DNA from: Sisyra terminalis
Lineage: Eukaryota; Arthropoda; Insecta; Neuroptera; Sisyridae
Length of the DNA: 64,000 nt
Assembly (NCBI GenBank): GCA_958496175.1
Contig: OY292277.1
Location: 39,071,050 to 39,135,049 of the forward strand
Direction: 5' to 3'
The notes under the pieces are model-generated. The model did not search any database, was not told the origin of the DNA, and saw nothing but the letters and a program-made list of their open reading frames with translations. Shown here piece after piece: positions 24,601 to 35,969 of the stretch (position 1 is the first letter of the stretch; every line of letters begins with the position of its first letter). The translations under genes were made by a program, and so were the position numbers.

Positions 24601-25045
24601 GTTTAATAAGTCGTATTAAATTTCACCGTAATTGCTATAATGAATGTGATGAATCTGTACATTTTGAATGGCATACTTTTACGAAAGGATCTGATAATTT
24701 TTGATAATCATTAATAAAGTTTGATTCGCAATCGAATTACATATCTAGGCAATACATAATAAATACATTCTGTTTGAACTTTGGTTGAAAACTTTTTGTT
24801 TATTGTAAATTTTCATTAATTTTTTTCATAATTAGACTACAACATGTTTTGTTTATTGTTTATGTATAGTAGTACTCGATCTACCATTTGTCAATACTTG
24901 GATACCTAAATTCGCACCGAATATACAAACATAAAAGTGTTTGAGCTAATAGTATTTGTAGAGGTTGATTTCTTGTTCTATTTTCTTATTTTTCTACTAA
25001 CTATATATATAGTTGACTATATATATACTAACTTTATATATTACT

Positions 25046-25130
25046 TGTGGTTTTGGGTTCAATCGAGCTCCAGGGGTTTGATGTATCAGTGTTGCTGAGT
25101 CGCCGGAGGCCAATACACACCCTCTTCTTA
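25046..25130 (+). repeat. possible SINE fragment
   Basis: A GC-richer island in AT-rich surroundings contains GGGTTCAATCGAGC, resembling a tRNA B box, followed by a GTCGCCGGAGGCC segment. There is no A box upstream, so it is at most a fragment. It is not clearly related to the four-copy SINE. Confidence 0.25.
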
Positions 25131-27301
25131 CTCATATTACAAATATAAAAATAAATGCCTTTGTTTTGAATTTGGAAAAAACCATAATTTATTTTTTCAA
25201 TTTAGATGAGTTCAGTGAATGTATTATGAAACTGGGGGGGGAGGTTTTAGTATCTCCAAGAAGGCTTAGAACTACTGGGTTATACAGTATAACTCCTCAA
25301 AGTTAGCGAAAAAAAAGTAATTTGGTAATTCCAGGTTATAAATTTCAAAAAAAAAAAACGACGAAGAAGTCAAAAATATATTTCAATGATATTATTTGAT
25401 GTGAAAACTCATAAACTATAAAAGTTTTGGAACATAATCATGCAATATTTAGTTTCCTTAAACGTTATGAAAAATTTAAGGCCGTCATGTGACTAGAGCT
25501 TTAACTAAGTAAAAGTTTTAACCAAAGAAACCAATACTGAAATTCGTACGGTTCACTTTTTTGTTTGTATTGTTTGTGCAGAAAATTAATAGATTGATAC
25601 CGAAGTATAACATTAGAAATATGTTGAAGAAAATTTATAAACCAATTTTGTGTATGCACCTATGGTTTTTCTTTTAAATTAATGCAATTATTCAAAATTA
25701 TCTTTTTGTTACAAAATACAACTCAATACTTAAAAAAGCCTTGAAATTGTGAAGGTTTTCATAAATACATACACACATCTACAAGTTGAAACACGTTAAT
25801 GCTTAAAGGGTTTAATTTATAAATTAATTTTCATCTCAAAGTCTCAAGAGCTTATAAAAGCCTTAACTAAAAAAATGCAAATTCCCTGAAAGAAAAAAGG
25901 TTTTTATCGCTGCAAAAAAAAATAATAATAAGTAAAATATTTTAATTAAGATATTCTAGATTTGCATTTAAATTAGCGCCTTTAAATAATCTTTACGCTA
26001 CTTTTGTATTGCACAAGTTGTAATATTAATTTACATTTTTAAACGAAAACAGTTACCGTTACGAAGTGTATTTTTAAGTTCCGTTTCGCGTTTAAACCCC
26101 GTTTTTATAGACCACGTTTCGCTATACCGAAGCGATTCTAGTGCTCCGCGTACCCCATTTCATTCAGCTTGACACATGTATTAATAAAATCTTGCCACCC
26201 GAACGTCAAGTTCTCATTTCCCCTTCATGATAAATTATGAAAAAATTCCAGATTAAATTTGTAATTTTCTAGTTGAAATGGAAATTTATTGTTAATTAGA
26301 AACGAGGTTTTGATTATTGAATATTTTTATGGTTGAAGAACAGGGGAGGCAAGTCGCACAGAAGGCTAAGACATTCTCCACAGATCGGGCAATATGAAAG
26401 TTGAAATATTGCAGTTAACAACTCTGACAGTTTAAATTAATGTGCTGTGAATAAGTAAGGAAAAGTTTGAAGTTTTCCTGATGAGTTTAAGCAGTACGTC
26501 GTGTGCTTTTCTTTGTGAGCTTTGATTGTTTCTGAGCTTTCATTGTATGTCTGTCTTGTATCAAAATTAGCCCAGAACGTTCACTTATATATTCGTCTTG
26601 ATTGTGATGTCTTGAAGTGAGACTCGAATCAGCAGCAGTTGAAGCGCGACCTAACAATTATAAGTTTAATTAGAAACTCGAACACACTTTTCCAGAATAA
26701 AAATGAAAATTTGACAAATTTGAATGAAGGGAAACGGAAAATAATTATATGTCTTGAATTGTCAAAAGGAAGACATGCTGTCGTTTTCAAAGTGACTGAA
26801 CTGATTTGTTCGTCACAAAATACTATTCATTTCTTTGTAAGTCAAAAAATTCAGCAATTTTATATTTTTTTATTTATTTGACCAAGGTACATAAGCATGT
26901 ACATATAATACAAAGTATACATCTATAGATGTGTCCAAATACACCTTTACATAAGCCTGGAAAATATTCTTATTAATCTAATTACCTAAAACTTATACCG
27001 ATAACAAGTATCATTACGAAAATATATAAATTTATAATATAAAAGGTTAAAAAATAAACGAGAATCAAATATCAATTGTTCTAATTCTTTTTTTTTAAAT
27101 TTAAAGTCTTTAATGACTGTGGTAGTTTATTATTATATTTGATTCCTATATATTTTTAAATTTATTTTGTGATATGTTTTTATTTATCTTTGGTAATCGC
27201 AAGGGTTTGGCCTTGGCTTTGCTCTTATAGTTATTATATTCATCCTTACAATAACAATAGTGTGATAACATAGTGATTCTGCAATAAATGTATTCTTATT
27301 A

Positions 27302-27570
27302 GATGATAAAATTCAGATCTCAGCTTTTATATTTTTTTAAATAAGAAGAAAATTCAGGTTATTTAAGAACTTTTTGTTTTTTATTTTTAATTTAATATTT
27401 TTTTTGTTCAATTAGCTACGTTTCGTTATTAATCGTAACTTCCTCAGGCTTCTTGATTCACAAAATTAAATATTTTTAATTTAAATTCAATAAATAAATC
27501 ATTTATTTAAAATAAAAATAAAAAAACAAAAAGATCTTAAATAACCCTAATTTTCTTCTTATTTAAAAAA
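27302..27570 (-). mobile_element. 269-bp Penelope-like terminal element with TSD, nested in LINE
   Basis: The insertion is bounded by identical 14-bp copies of ATGTATTCTTATTA at 27288-27301 and 27571-27584. Inside, arms at about 27333-27393 and 27512-27570 are imperfect inverted repeats sharing TTTAAATAAGAAGAAAATT. Between them, on the minus strand, lies a hammerhead-like core. Terminal repeats in both orientations, a hammerhead core and a variable-length TSD are the hallmarks of Penelope-like element ends, so I read this as a solo or deleted terminal repeat. No RT or GIY-YIG coding sequence is present. Confidence 0.6.
27414..27450 (-). ncRNA. hammerhead-ribozyme-like motif
   Basis: Minus strand: stem I 5' AGC, core CTGAGGA (fits CUGANGA), one unpaired A, stem II GTTA/TAAC with a 7-nt loop, core GAAA, a minimal stem III region ACGTA, then GCT closing stem I. 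All conserved core bases are present. Stem I is only 3 bp, stem III is too short to fold alone, and the extra A before stem II departs from the consensus, so activity is uncertain. Confidence 0.5.
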
Positions 27571-27740
27571 ATGTATTCTTATTATCCAGTATTGGTATAT
27601 TATCATCTTTATCACTCAAAAATCGAATTAGTTTATTTTGTATTTTAGTTAGTAGCTTTGTTACACTCTTGTAACAATCCTCCCCCAAGCAATAATACCC
27701 TAGTTTACAATACGGTCAAATAATGCATAGTTAATCGTCT

Positions 27741-28296
27741 TTAAAGATTTTATTTATTTATTATAAATTTTTCATAAGTCCATATACCTTATTAGAAATT
27801 TTCTTAGGTCAGATTCCGATTCTTTATTTAAATTATTATTATTTTTTTGTGGTTCTCAATCATTACCTTTCTTATACGATGTTTCTATGAATCGAATAAA
27901 ACTTTTTTCTGAAAGTTAGAAAAAAGCTACTACTAAAATTTGACGCTTATATACCTCAGAGCTAAATTCAGACTCAAATTTGCAACAATATTTCGATCAA
28001 ACGTCATTACTAGAGTTGAGATCTCTCGTAAACAACCCCAAATTCAACCCCAAAATGACACTTTTTACATAAGTATATTTTTTCAAATGAATAGAAATAC
28101 TCGGTAACCAAATGTTTTGATTACCGTGGCACCGGTTATTTCTTAAATAATTTAAGATAAATAATATTCACAAGAAAAATCATAAATTCAATTCATTAAA
28201 ATAAATAAATGTTACTTATGAAGAAATAAATATGAATAGTTTTCTTGGAGTTTCAAATCGAATTATTGACAACCAAGTTTTAAACACCCAAAACCT
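27741..28296. other. AT-rich intergenic DNA
   Basis: Nothing recognised. Confidence 0.5.
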
Positions 28297-28445
28297 AATT
28301 GGTGACGAGAACGGGATCTTAACACAATTCCATCAAAAATACATAACTGGCAACGAGGATGGGATCTTCTCGACATTCGAATCAAAAAATATATAACTGA
28401 CGACAAGGATAGGATCCATCCGACTCTGAAGTATATAACTCTAGG
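28297..28445. repeat. three diverged ~48-bp tandem units with GACGAGGATGGGATC core
   Basis: Units begin near 28298 (ATTGGTGACGAGAACGGGATC type), 28345 (ACTGGCAACGAGGATGGGATC type) and 28395 (ACTGACGACAAGGATAGGATC type), so the period is about 47-50 bases. The core resembles the leader just after the 5' LTR in some insect LTR retrotransposons (TTGGCGACGAGGA...GGAT), but there is no LTR or coding sequence around it. Confidence 0.55.
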
Positions 28446-29561
28446 GCAAAGTGGGCAATCAATAAAATCAGAACAGATTATTATAAAAATTTAGACCATA
28501 GACACTGAGCTAAAACACAAAGCTAACGTTTAGAGGTCAACGATGAGAGCTTTAAGGTCCCCAGGACTTAAGGGTATATCGAGGTTGAAAAAAATCAATG
28601 TTTTGTTTGCATCTCTAGAGATCAGTGTTTATAATTCGGAGTATAGTATAGCCAAATGAGTTCCATTTAACAGAAATTCAATTATAGAGAATTATACCGT
28701 CTGCTGTTTTTCGGCTCAAACTCAAAGTTGAAAAAAATATCGAGACTTAGATTTATAACAAAAGGGTCACTTTAGAATTGCTCCAACAACTTCTCTTTAG
28801 CCACCGTGTAATTTGCAATTAGAAAGGCTGAAAAGGCCATCCTGTTTTCCTACAGTTAAAGAGATGTTGAATATACCTTTAGAGACAAGGATTTCTCAGA
28901 GGGTGAAATCAAAGGACTATTCACTATTTTAAATATAAAATAGAGCTATTTGAGTTCCGTTTCGGCGACAACTGTTGGTAGTTGTTAGTTTAATAGTTCA
29001 AAATATAAGTTGAAAATATTATGATTGGTTTCATGTTGAGAAGAAAATAAAAAGATTTGTAATTAGCATTGACTACATGGAAAAGAGATTTATGATTTTA
29101 TATAAAGAGAAAGCTGGTTTGGACTGTGAAATTCTATCGTATTTGATATACTTCTGGTGTTTAAAGATCTCATTATTAAGAAAATTAAAACTTTACTTGA
29201 TTAAAAGAATTATTTTTTTCAAATAATCATGTTGTTAGATTTATAAGAAGGATAAAGTAACGATTATAATTTTTATTTATTTTCTCATATTTGTTTTGAC
29301 TAGAGTTTCAAGGTGTATAAAGATATATCATTAATAAAAACAAATTTATTTTATTTCACAAACGTCCATTTATTTCACACTATACGCATATTTATTTATT
29401 AACAATCGTTCATTTCACTATTTAACTTTCAACTGATTCATAACTGATTGTCCTTAATCTGAAGCCAACCTCTTTTATGGTGGCTCAAACATGCTTCTGG
29501 ATTATTCGAACTCCAGATTGTTTTACAATTGACCTTAATTTTTAATGCCTATCCTTTCTTA
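28446..29561. other. AT-rich intergenic DNA
   Basis: Nothing recognised. Confidence 0.5.
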
Positions 29562-30708
29562 TCTTATATATAAATTGACTATCTTGCCGTCCGTGCGTGC
29601 AGAATATACGCATGCGCTCTGTTATCCCCACTTACGCATTCAAAACGTTGGTAGGGTTAAGTTGACACAGCGCCCGGCATTCAAACATGTCTATTTGCTC
29701 AAACCGGCTAGTTACCAAATTTGTTATTATTTTTGTATTTTTTTCATAACAACTATTTACGTTTGTCAAAATATTATTACTCAAGCACATTAAATAATTA
29801 TTTACGCACCCGATGGTACATTTTTTTATGAATTTATATTATTTGTAATAAAAGCGCGACAAATAGTTAGCCAGTTGTAAATATTCGCTTTTAACGGACT
29901 TTGAATGATTATTGATAATTTCGATTGTTTATTAAACGTTATCCCTTACAAACTTGGCTAACGTTTTTCACTCTTTTAGGGGAGAAATTTTCAAAAACCC
30001 TTTCTTATTATATATCTGCATCGTTTAAGGAAAACACTTTCCAAATTTCATCGACACAAATGTGCACTTAATATTTGAAAATACAATTTAAAACGGAAAA
30101 AAAAAATAATGACCTTTATATTAGTTAACATGACTAAAAAGCAATTCGATTTCGTACATTTGGATGTTGTACATTCAAAATTGTTGGAAAGAGGTGAAAA
30201 GCGTGGAAGTAAATTCGAATATTTTATTTATTTTAATAACAATAATTGATTTTCAAGTTGTTCTAAATACCGAAAAAAAGTTAGTATGGAAGATTTTATA
30301 TTTGCATTGACAGTGAAATATATGGCAAAAAATTGCTACCTTAATGCTTTTCAGCCGAATATATAATTACTTCAGATCACAACCATTGATTCATAAAAAA
30401 TAAATTTTAAAAAGTTTGATTGTTGAAAAACGAACCAAAATTTAAAATCGCCTATTTGGTATAAGTACTACATAAGTATTAAACTTTCATACTAATTTAG
30501 TGAAATGACGTTATTTAAAAAGTTGTTATTAAAATGGTTTTAAAAAAACACATATTTTATTTCTTAATATAATTTTATATAATTTTTTTATATTAACAAC
30601 ACTTTGATTATTAAATTTAAAATTTCGATTGTTGAAAAACTACATTATCTCATTAAACATTTTATTGAGATAGAACCTTTAGTTGCGAATGCAACAGGCA
30701 ACTACTAG
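29562..30708 (+). mobile_element. non-autonomous Helitron, 1147 bp
   Basis: The 5' end reads A|TCTTATATATAAATTGAC (TC at 29562-29563, preceded by A). The 3' end reads CTAG (30705-30708) followed by T, as expected for insertion between A and T with no TSD. A perfect 3' hairpin GTTGC-GAAT-GCAAC at 30682-30695 ends nine bases before CTAG, the diagnostic Helitron terminator. The subterminal TTGCCGTCCGTGCG segment and the CCCTTTCTTA and CCAAATTTCAT strings inside are typical of insect Helitrons. No Rep/helicase frame is present; the open frame at 29545-29793 is incidental. Confidence 0.8.
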
Positions 30709-32754
30709 TTTTAAAATAAAATTCTTCAAACATCTAGAAAATCTTTCTTCTTATTATGATTAACCACTCCTCCCTTATTTATTTTCGATAAGCACACAGC
30801 AGGATACTAGATGCAAGGTTTATAATCGCATAATTTACACAAACACATTTGAATCTAAGGCATCTTACAATTATTTGAAGAGCCTACATTTTGCAGCCTT
30901 ATCCTTGTTATGTTCCCAAAGTTCCTATTTCCACTCTTTTGCCTATATTGTGTTGTTAGAATGATTCAGTGCTGATATTGAACACTCTTTAAATCTCTAT
31001 AAAGTGAGAATTCTACATTCCACCAAAAGGTGGAAAGCAATTTCATATTCGGTCAGACAGAATATAAAAATCGGAAGATTTAACAGTACTCCAATACTTT
31101 GCTGCTGTTTCATCTAAAATCTCTGTTAGACTCATTTTTATTATGCATTGAAATCAACTTAATTTCAGCATTGAACCATTTAGTTTCTGAACGATTTTTC
31201 TTTATGTTCTCGCTGGTTGATGTTTATGATCAGCTAGAATAGTTTGCTGTATCTATTAGAAATCACATGAAAGAAACCAAATGGTTTGAATACTCGATCA
31301 ATTATTGCAGGGTTTTTATAGAAATATGAATAATTGATAAGTCAAATCTTTTAAATGGAATTTATACTCAACTTATAATGCAACTTAGGGTATCATTTTT
31401 GAAATTGTTAACTTTTTTTTAACATTTAATGTTAATAAATTCATTCATTCATAATTTTTAGCAGTCGCTTGTATAATTGGTGTTTAGTTCAATTGCTTAA
31501 TAATTTTTGAAAATTGTAACGTTATGCTATATTTTTCTGAATTTGAACTGGATCGAAGCTTGTTGGAAAATCCCATTTAAATGATATAAAATCATTCATC
31601 GTAAAATTACAATTTTGCGAAACTGAAAAATTATAATACGCTCAAGTGTATTAAAGATTTCTCTCATGCATGTATGTGACATACACTTAATGGAAATCAT
31701 TAGCATATCTGCTGGATAGAGAGAGAGGTGAACAGAAAACACATTCATGAGTGGCTTTTCCGTTTTCCAGTTTTTCTCAATTTTCAGTCGTCGAAAAAAA
31801 AAGCGGGCGTTAAAACCAATTTCGAATGCCACTTTAACTATAAATTTCATTTTATTCTGTGATTTGCAAAACGAGACTTCCGCAACACAGGAAAATGCTT
31901 GCCAGCTGAAAATCGAGGGAATGGATGTGGGGGAGTAAACCTTTTGCAATTCGATTACGAATCACACAACTGTGTTACAGTCGTGGAAAAAAAAAACTAG
32001 CGTGTCAATGATTCAAACAACTTCAAGTATTTAAAAATTAATTTTTCACAAAACGGGAAAATTGGCTCTCTATCCCACTTTTCCCTACCGCTTCGCTATG
32101 TTTTGTTGTCGTCGGTTGCGTCGATTTTTTCGAGAGCTTTTTTATACTTGTCGCCGTACCTAACAATATTTCAGAGATTTGAAACAAAAATTTCAGTTTG
32201 TTTGCGTTTATTTATTTCGATAAAATTGCTCGTCATGCACGAGAGAAAATATAAACAACGGAAACATGATTAATCGATCCTGTTTTCAGAGTCGTTTTTT
32301 TGGGAGAGTTTGACGTTAAAATGAAAAAAAATCGTCCGAAAATATTTAATTAATAAATGCATATGTGGAAAAAGAGACGTAGGTGTTTATTGAAAATATT
32401 TTCAATGACGGAGATTTGATTTTGTGATAGATTTTTCAAATACACCATGGCTGTTATAAAAGCTTGCATGCTTTACTCATTGCACAAAAGCTTTTTCCTT
32501 TTTTCCTATCACAATTTTTCACGCTTGTAACATTTTCATTATCTATCCTCCCAGCTTGTTATAAGATGCAAGGATTCAAATGCATCGAAGTGGCTTTTAT
32601 TTAAGGTGCTCATAATTGTGCTTTTTAGTAATAAGAGCTTCAAGTATGGTATTAACATATATTTAATCCTAAATAAAACTCCGTATCTCAATCCTTCAAT
32701 ACCAACATTCACTAATGAATAATAATATAAGTCTTATGACTCAATTTCTTCTTT
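30709..32754. other. AT-rich intergenic DNA
   Basis: No gene recognised. The 117-codon minus frame at 31596-31949 and the plus frame inside it have no family match. A short CCACC/GGTGG hairpin lies near 31020. Confidence 0.5.
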
Positions 32755-32755
32755 C

Positions 32756-32798
32756 TTACAACGCGTTTCAACAGTTTTTGGCTGTCATCATCAGGTAA
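32756..32798 (-). ncRNA. hammerhead-ribozyme-like motif at PLE 3' end
   Basis: Minus strand: stem I TTAC pairs with GTAA; core CTGATGA; one unpaired T; stem II GACAG/CTGTT (one G-T pair) with a CCAAAAA loop; core GAAA; a tiny palindromic stem III region ACGCGT; cleavage expected after GTT, directly before GTAA. The placement, just after the PLE stop codon, is where the family carries hammerhead motifs. The very short stem III suggests it would act as a dimer. The extra base before stem II makes activity uncertain. Confidence 0.6.
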
Positions 32799-32801
32799 TG
32801 A

Positions 32802-33461
32802 TTATTTTGTCAGTTGTAAACAAATTTCATATAGGTAGCTTGTTTTATATAATTTGTCGTTTGAGATATTATTTGGATCTAATTTGTGTGCTTCGTATAT
32901 ATCTTCAAGGGTTGTATATTCTTCTAGGGTGTTCATATGTGATCCTTTCTAGCAAATATGTTTGGGTTTAAAATTTCTTTCGAAATTTAAGCATTGATGA
33001 TTATCTTCATAAAGGTGTTTTGTAAAATTGGAAGTCGTTGTTGAAGTAGATTTCTTGGGTGTATGTTCCCTATATTCTGCTCCGACAGATCTACCAGTTT
33101 GGCAAATGTAGAATTTTTTACAGGAACCACATTTAATTTTATATATTCCGGTTGTGTATTTTGTTGTAATTTGGTTGTTCTTCAATGGTTTAAGAATTTT
33201 CATCATATTGGTGTTTATTGAAAAAGCGATATTGAAGTTAATTTTCTTTAGGAAGTTGACGATTATAAAACTTAATATATTATTGAAGTTTGATTTCATA
33301 TATTTTTTGTTTTCGTTTAGTGGAGTTGGAAGAATGGATTTTTTAGTAAATTTCGATATTTTTTTGTCTATGGTTGAGCTGTTGTATCCGTTAGTAGTAG
33401 CTATATGTTTAATTATCTTAAATTCTTCTTCGCGAGCTTTGGTGCTTATTATATTATTCAT
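32802..33461 (-). pseudogene. Penelope-like GIY-YIG endonuclease region, one in-frame stop
   Basis: The open frame from 33461 to 32949 (170 codons) has an N-terminal linker with EEEFKIIKHIATTNGY at about residues 11-26, matching the segment between RT and nuclease in Penelope-like elements. The GIY-YIG nuclease starts at about residue 103: GIYKIKCGSCKKFYICQTGRS, then EYREH and a conserved His/Asn segment (FTKHLYEDNHQ). The second signature motif is changed: YIG reads YIC, losing a conserved glycine. A TAG at 32949-32951 interrupts the frame, but reading on without a frameshift gives about 48 more codons typical of the family tail, ending at TAA 32802-32804. One substitution-type stop plus YIG to YIC argues for an inactive copy that decayed recently. 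The GIY-YIG enzyme normally nicks target DNA to prime reverse transcription. Confidence 0.8.
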
Positions 33462-33490
33462 TAATTGATATTGACTCGAAAGTAAATAAA

Positions 33491-35969
33491 ATATTTATCA
33501 ATGTTAAACCTACCTAAAAACTCAAACCTTTTTCAAACCTTGACAATATGAAATATCTGTCGTTCAATCCTGTTATCGAAAAAGAAAAATGAAAAATTCA
33601 AAACCAAATTGTTCTCGTTCAAAGAGATTCTTTTTGAAAATATTTTAATATTAAAATTGTTATGTTCGCAATGTACGACAATGTACAATAATGTACAATA
33701 ATTTGAGTTTCCCGCTTTTTATCGATTTAGCAACGTAAATCGAATAAACGCCAGCATGCACGCCACCTAAACAGTTATTACAACAAAAGACAATCGTGAA
33801 ACAAAATGCGACCACTTATTTCCGTTGCTAGAAAAGCTTTTACCCGTTTAAGACACTTACAACTAAATTTATCTGTTATAAAGCTTCAAGTTGGCTGCAT
33901 TTTCTGCAATAACCAACTTGAATTCAGCTCAACCGTAACAATAAAATCTATAAAAGTGTTTTGCCTTTGACTGACTTCCGGAAAAATCAAGTTTTTTTTA
34001 AGTTAAATTAGAGGGGAAATGAAAACTAATATAAATATAAACTTTCCAGTTTTAACAAATTCAAATCCCATTAAACAGGTCTAATAGTACCTATAAATTT
34101 AGTGTATCACCCCCGGAAAAATGTTTAATAATATTTAAAAGAATGTAGGTACTAATAATTTTTCAAATTTTTATATCAATTAGACAAAAAAATAGTGAAA
34201 AACAGAGAAAAAAAAATTACAGTTCACTGGAATACAAATTTTCACTTCATACTGTCTTACTTGCATACTTTTAAAAAATATTTTAGGAAAGTATTATTCC
34301 ATTCAATAAGCTTAATTAATGTTCAGTGAAGTTAACGATGCTGCCTAATAGTTAATATGAGTATAATGTTTTGAGCAATGCACTGATATCGCATATCTGA
34401 TAACTCCACACCCACTCCAATGCAAGAATGTGTTAGCCAATGGAATTGCAAGATTTAAAGATGTTCATTTGTTTTAATTATTGAAAATTTGAAACTCCAA
34501 TAAAGCCACTCCTCCCAAAGTCAATTCTCAATGCATATACGAATACGTATCGTATGGTATGTTTTGTGCAATGACGTAATTCGAGGCCTATTGAAACATA
34601 AATTAATAAATAAATTAATTAATGATTTAGATTTTTAATTATTTTCAAAAAAAAAAATTAATAACTTAAAATTAGATATATATAATTGGGAAAAAATCAC
34701 CAAAATTGAGGATGTAATTATGTATATATACTCTGTGTAATGTGTGTACGGTATTTATTCATTATGTATCTTCTATTGTGTATGAATTAGTTGTTTGTCA
34801 ACGTAGAATTTTGAAATCTTAAAAAATGTTACTTGTTTATGGAATAAATATTTCCCGTCTCTTTAGAAACTTTTAAACATTATTTCAATATTTTTATTAT
34901 TTTAATATCTTTATCTATAAATTTACTTAAAAACTTTGTGTTGATTTCTGGTAAATGAATCATTTTATCCTTAAATCAATACATACATTAATATATTATT
35001 GACAATTATGATATTATATCATGTTTTAAAGATTGCGAAAGGTTCCAAAAAGTCATTAAATTCTATTGGTTGTAGTTAATGGTAAATTTTTTCAATAGCA
35101 GTGGATTGTGGTCATATGCTTGCATGTTTAGATATCTATGCATTGTCAATTACCAATACATATGAATGTATAAATAACTCCATCCGAAAATCAAAAGTAA
35201 ATAATATTATTAACTGAGAACAATATTACATCTAACAATCGAACTAAGGTAAACCCTTAACGTTGAAGAGTTTGAAGTAGTAAGCCACTAACAATTAAAA
35301 TACCTGCGATGGATTATAGTTCTGAATTTTTTATTACAAATGTTATTTGATTATTGTTTTAAAACAATAACATCTTCAAATTAAGTGTTTGGATTGAACC
35401 ATTAAATTCTTTTGACAATAGATTTGTTTTTAGAAAACTTAAAAATCAATTTTTCATGTTTTGAAAAAAGTGAAATTTTTCATTTTCCAATAACTAAATT
35501 ATTAGTAACCTCTTAATCCTTTTATTTTATTCAACTTAAATTTTTACTTCAAGATATTAAATTTGTAGATATATTTCTTCACAAACAATATCATGAATAT
35601 AATACATTTGTTTAAATATACGACGTTTTAATTACAACAACATAATGAAATGGTTTAAACTATGTTTTTTATTTTATTTTCTGCTGGCTGCTCTTTTATT
35701 TCAATCTTCATTTAATCGTTAATTAAAACTAACTTTTGGTGCATAAAATAAAGAAAGTTTGACTAAGTTTGTTGAGGCAAATTCAAATTGTTTTATAAAT
35801 CTTTTCATAAACTAAAACTTGTCAGACTAGGACAATCATCTTTTAATGCACATATATATAAAAAATTTAAATATTTATATGTTTTTAAAATACAATTTTT
35901 AATTTATATTTGCTTTTTTCGGATAAAGATTAAATTTTTCAATTTTTTATTAAAATAATAAAAATAAAT
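33491..35969. other. AT-rich intergenic DNA
   Basis: Nothing recognised; no open frame with family motifs. Confidence 0.5.

Larger units (their letters stand above)
23853..27054. other. AT-rich intergenic DNA
   Basis: No gene recognised. Contains a (TA)n run at 24210-24241, a Penelope-like motif near 24545-24600 and a GC-richer patch at 25046-25130 (both listed separately). The open frame at 26639-26881 has no family match. Confidence 0.5.
27055..27740 (-). pseudogene. LINE RT thumb/C-terminal remnant, split by an insertion
   Basis: On the minus strand above 27585, a GIIAWGR-like block (about 27690-27675) and, after a frameshift, KSVTKLLTKIQNKLIRFLSD match the YGIIxWG...IQNKLIR thumb region of CR1/L2/jockey-like RTs. 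Below 27302 the coding relic resumes with segments matching the family C terminus, including YNKLPQSLKTLN-like codons near 27130 and a Lys-rich end near 27080-27060. The two halves are separated exactly by the TSD-flanked insertion at 27302-27570. Stops and frameshifts are present in both halves, so the LINE is dead. Clade uncertain. Confidence 0.65.
32756..33490 (-). mobile_element. 5'-truncated Penelope-like element
   Basis: A minus-strand element retaining the linker, the GIY-YIG endonuclease, the C-terminal tail and a hammerhead-like 3' terminus of a Penelope-like retroelement. The reverse transcriptase half is missing: coding homology fades above about 33478, and a stop lies in frame just beyond. 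Penelope-like elements are often 5' truncated. I could not delimit a TSD, so both outer edges are approximate. Confidence 0.8.

Noticed and set aside
28297..28445. Intact LTR retrotransposon
   Set aside because: No LTR pair, gag or pol sequence nearby; only the leader-like repeat is visible.
31596..31949. 117-codon minus-strand frame and the plus-strand frame within it
   Set aside because: No domain, signal or splice context; consistent with chance openness.
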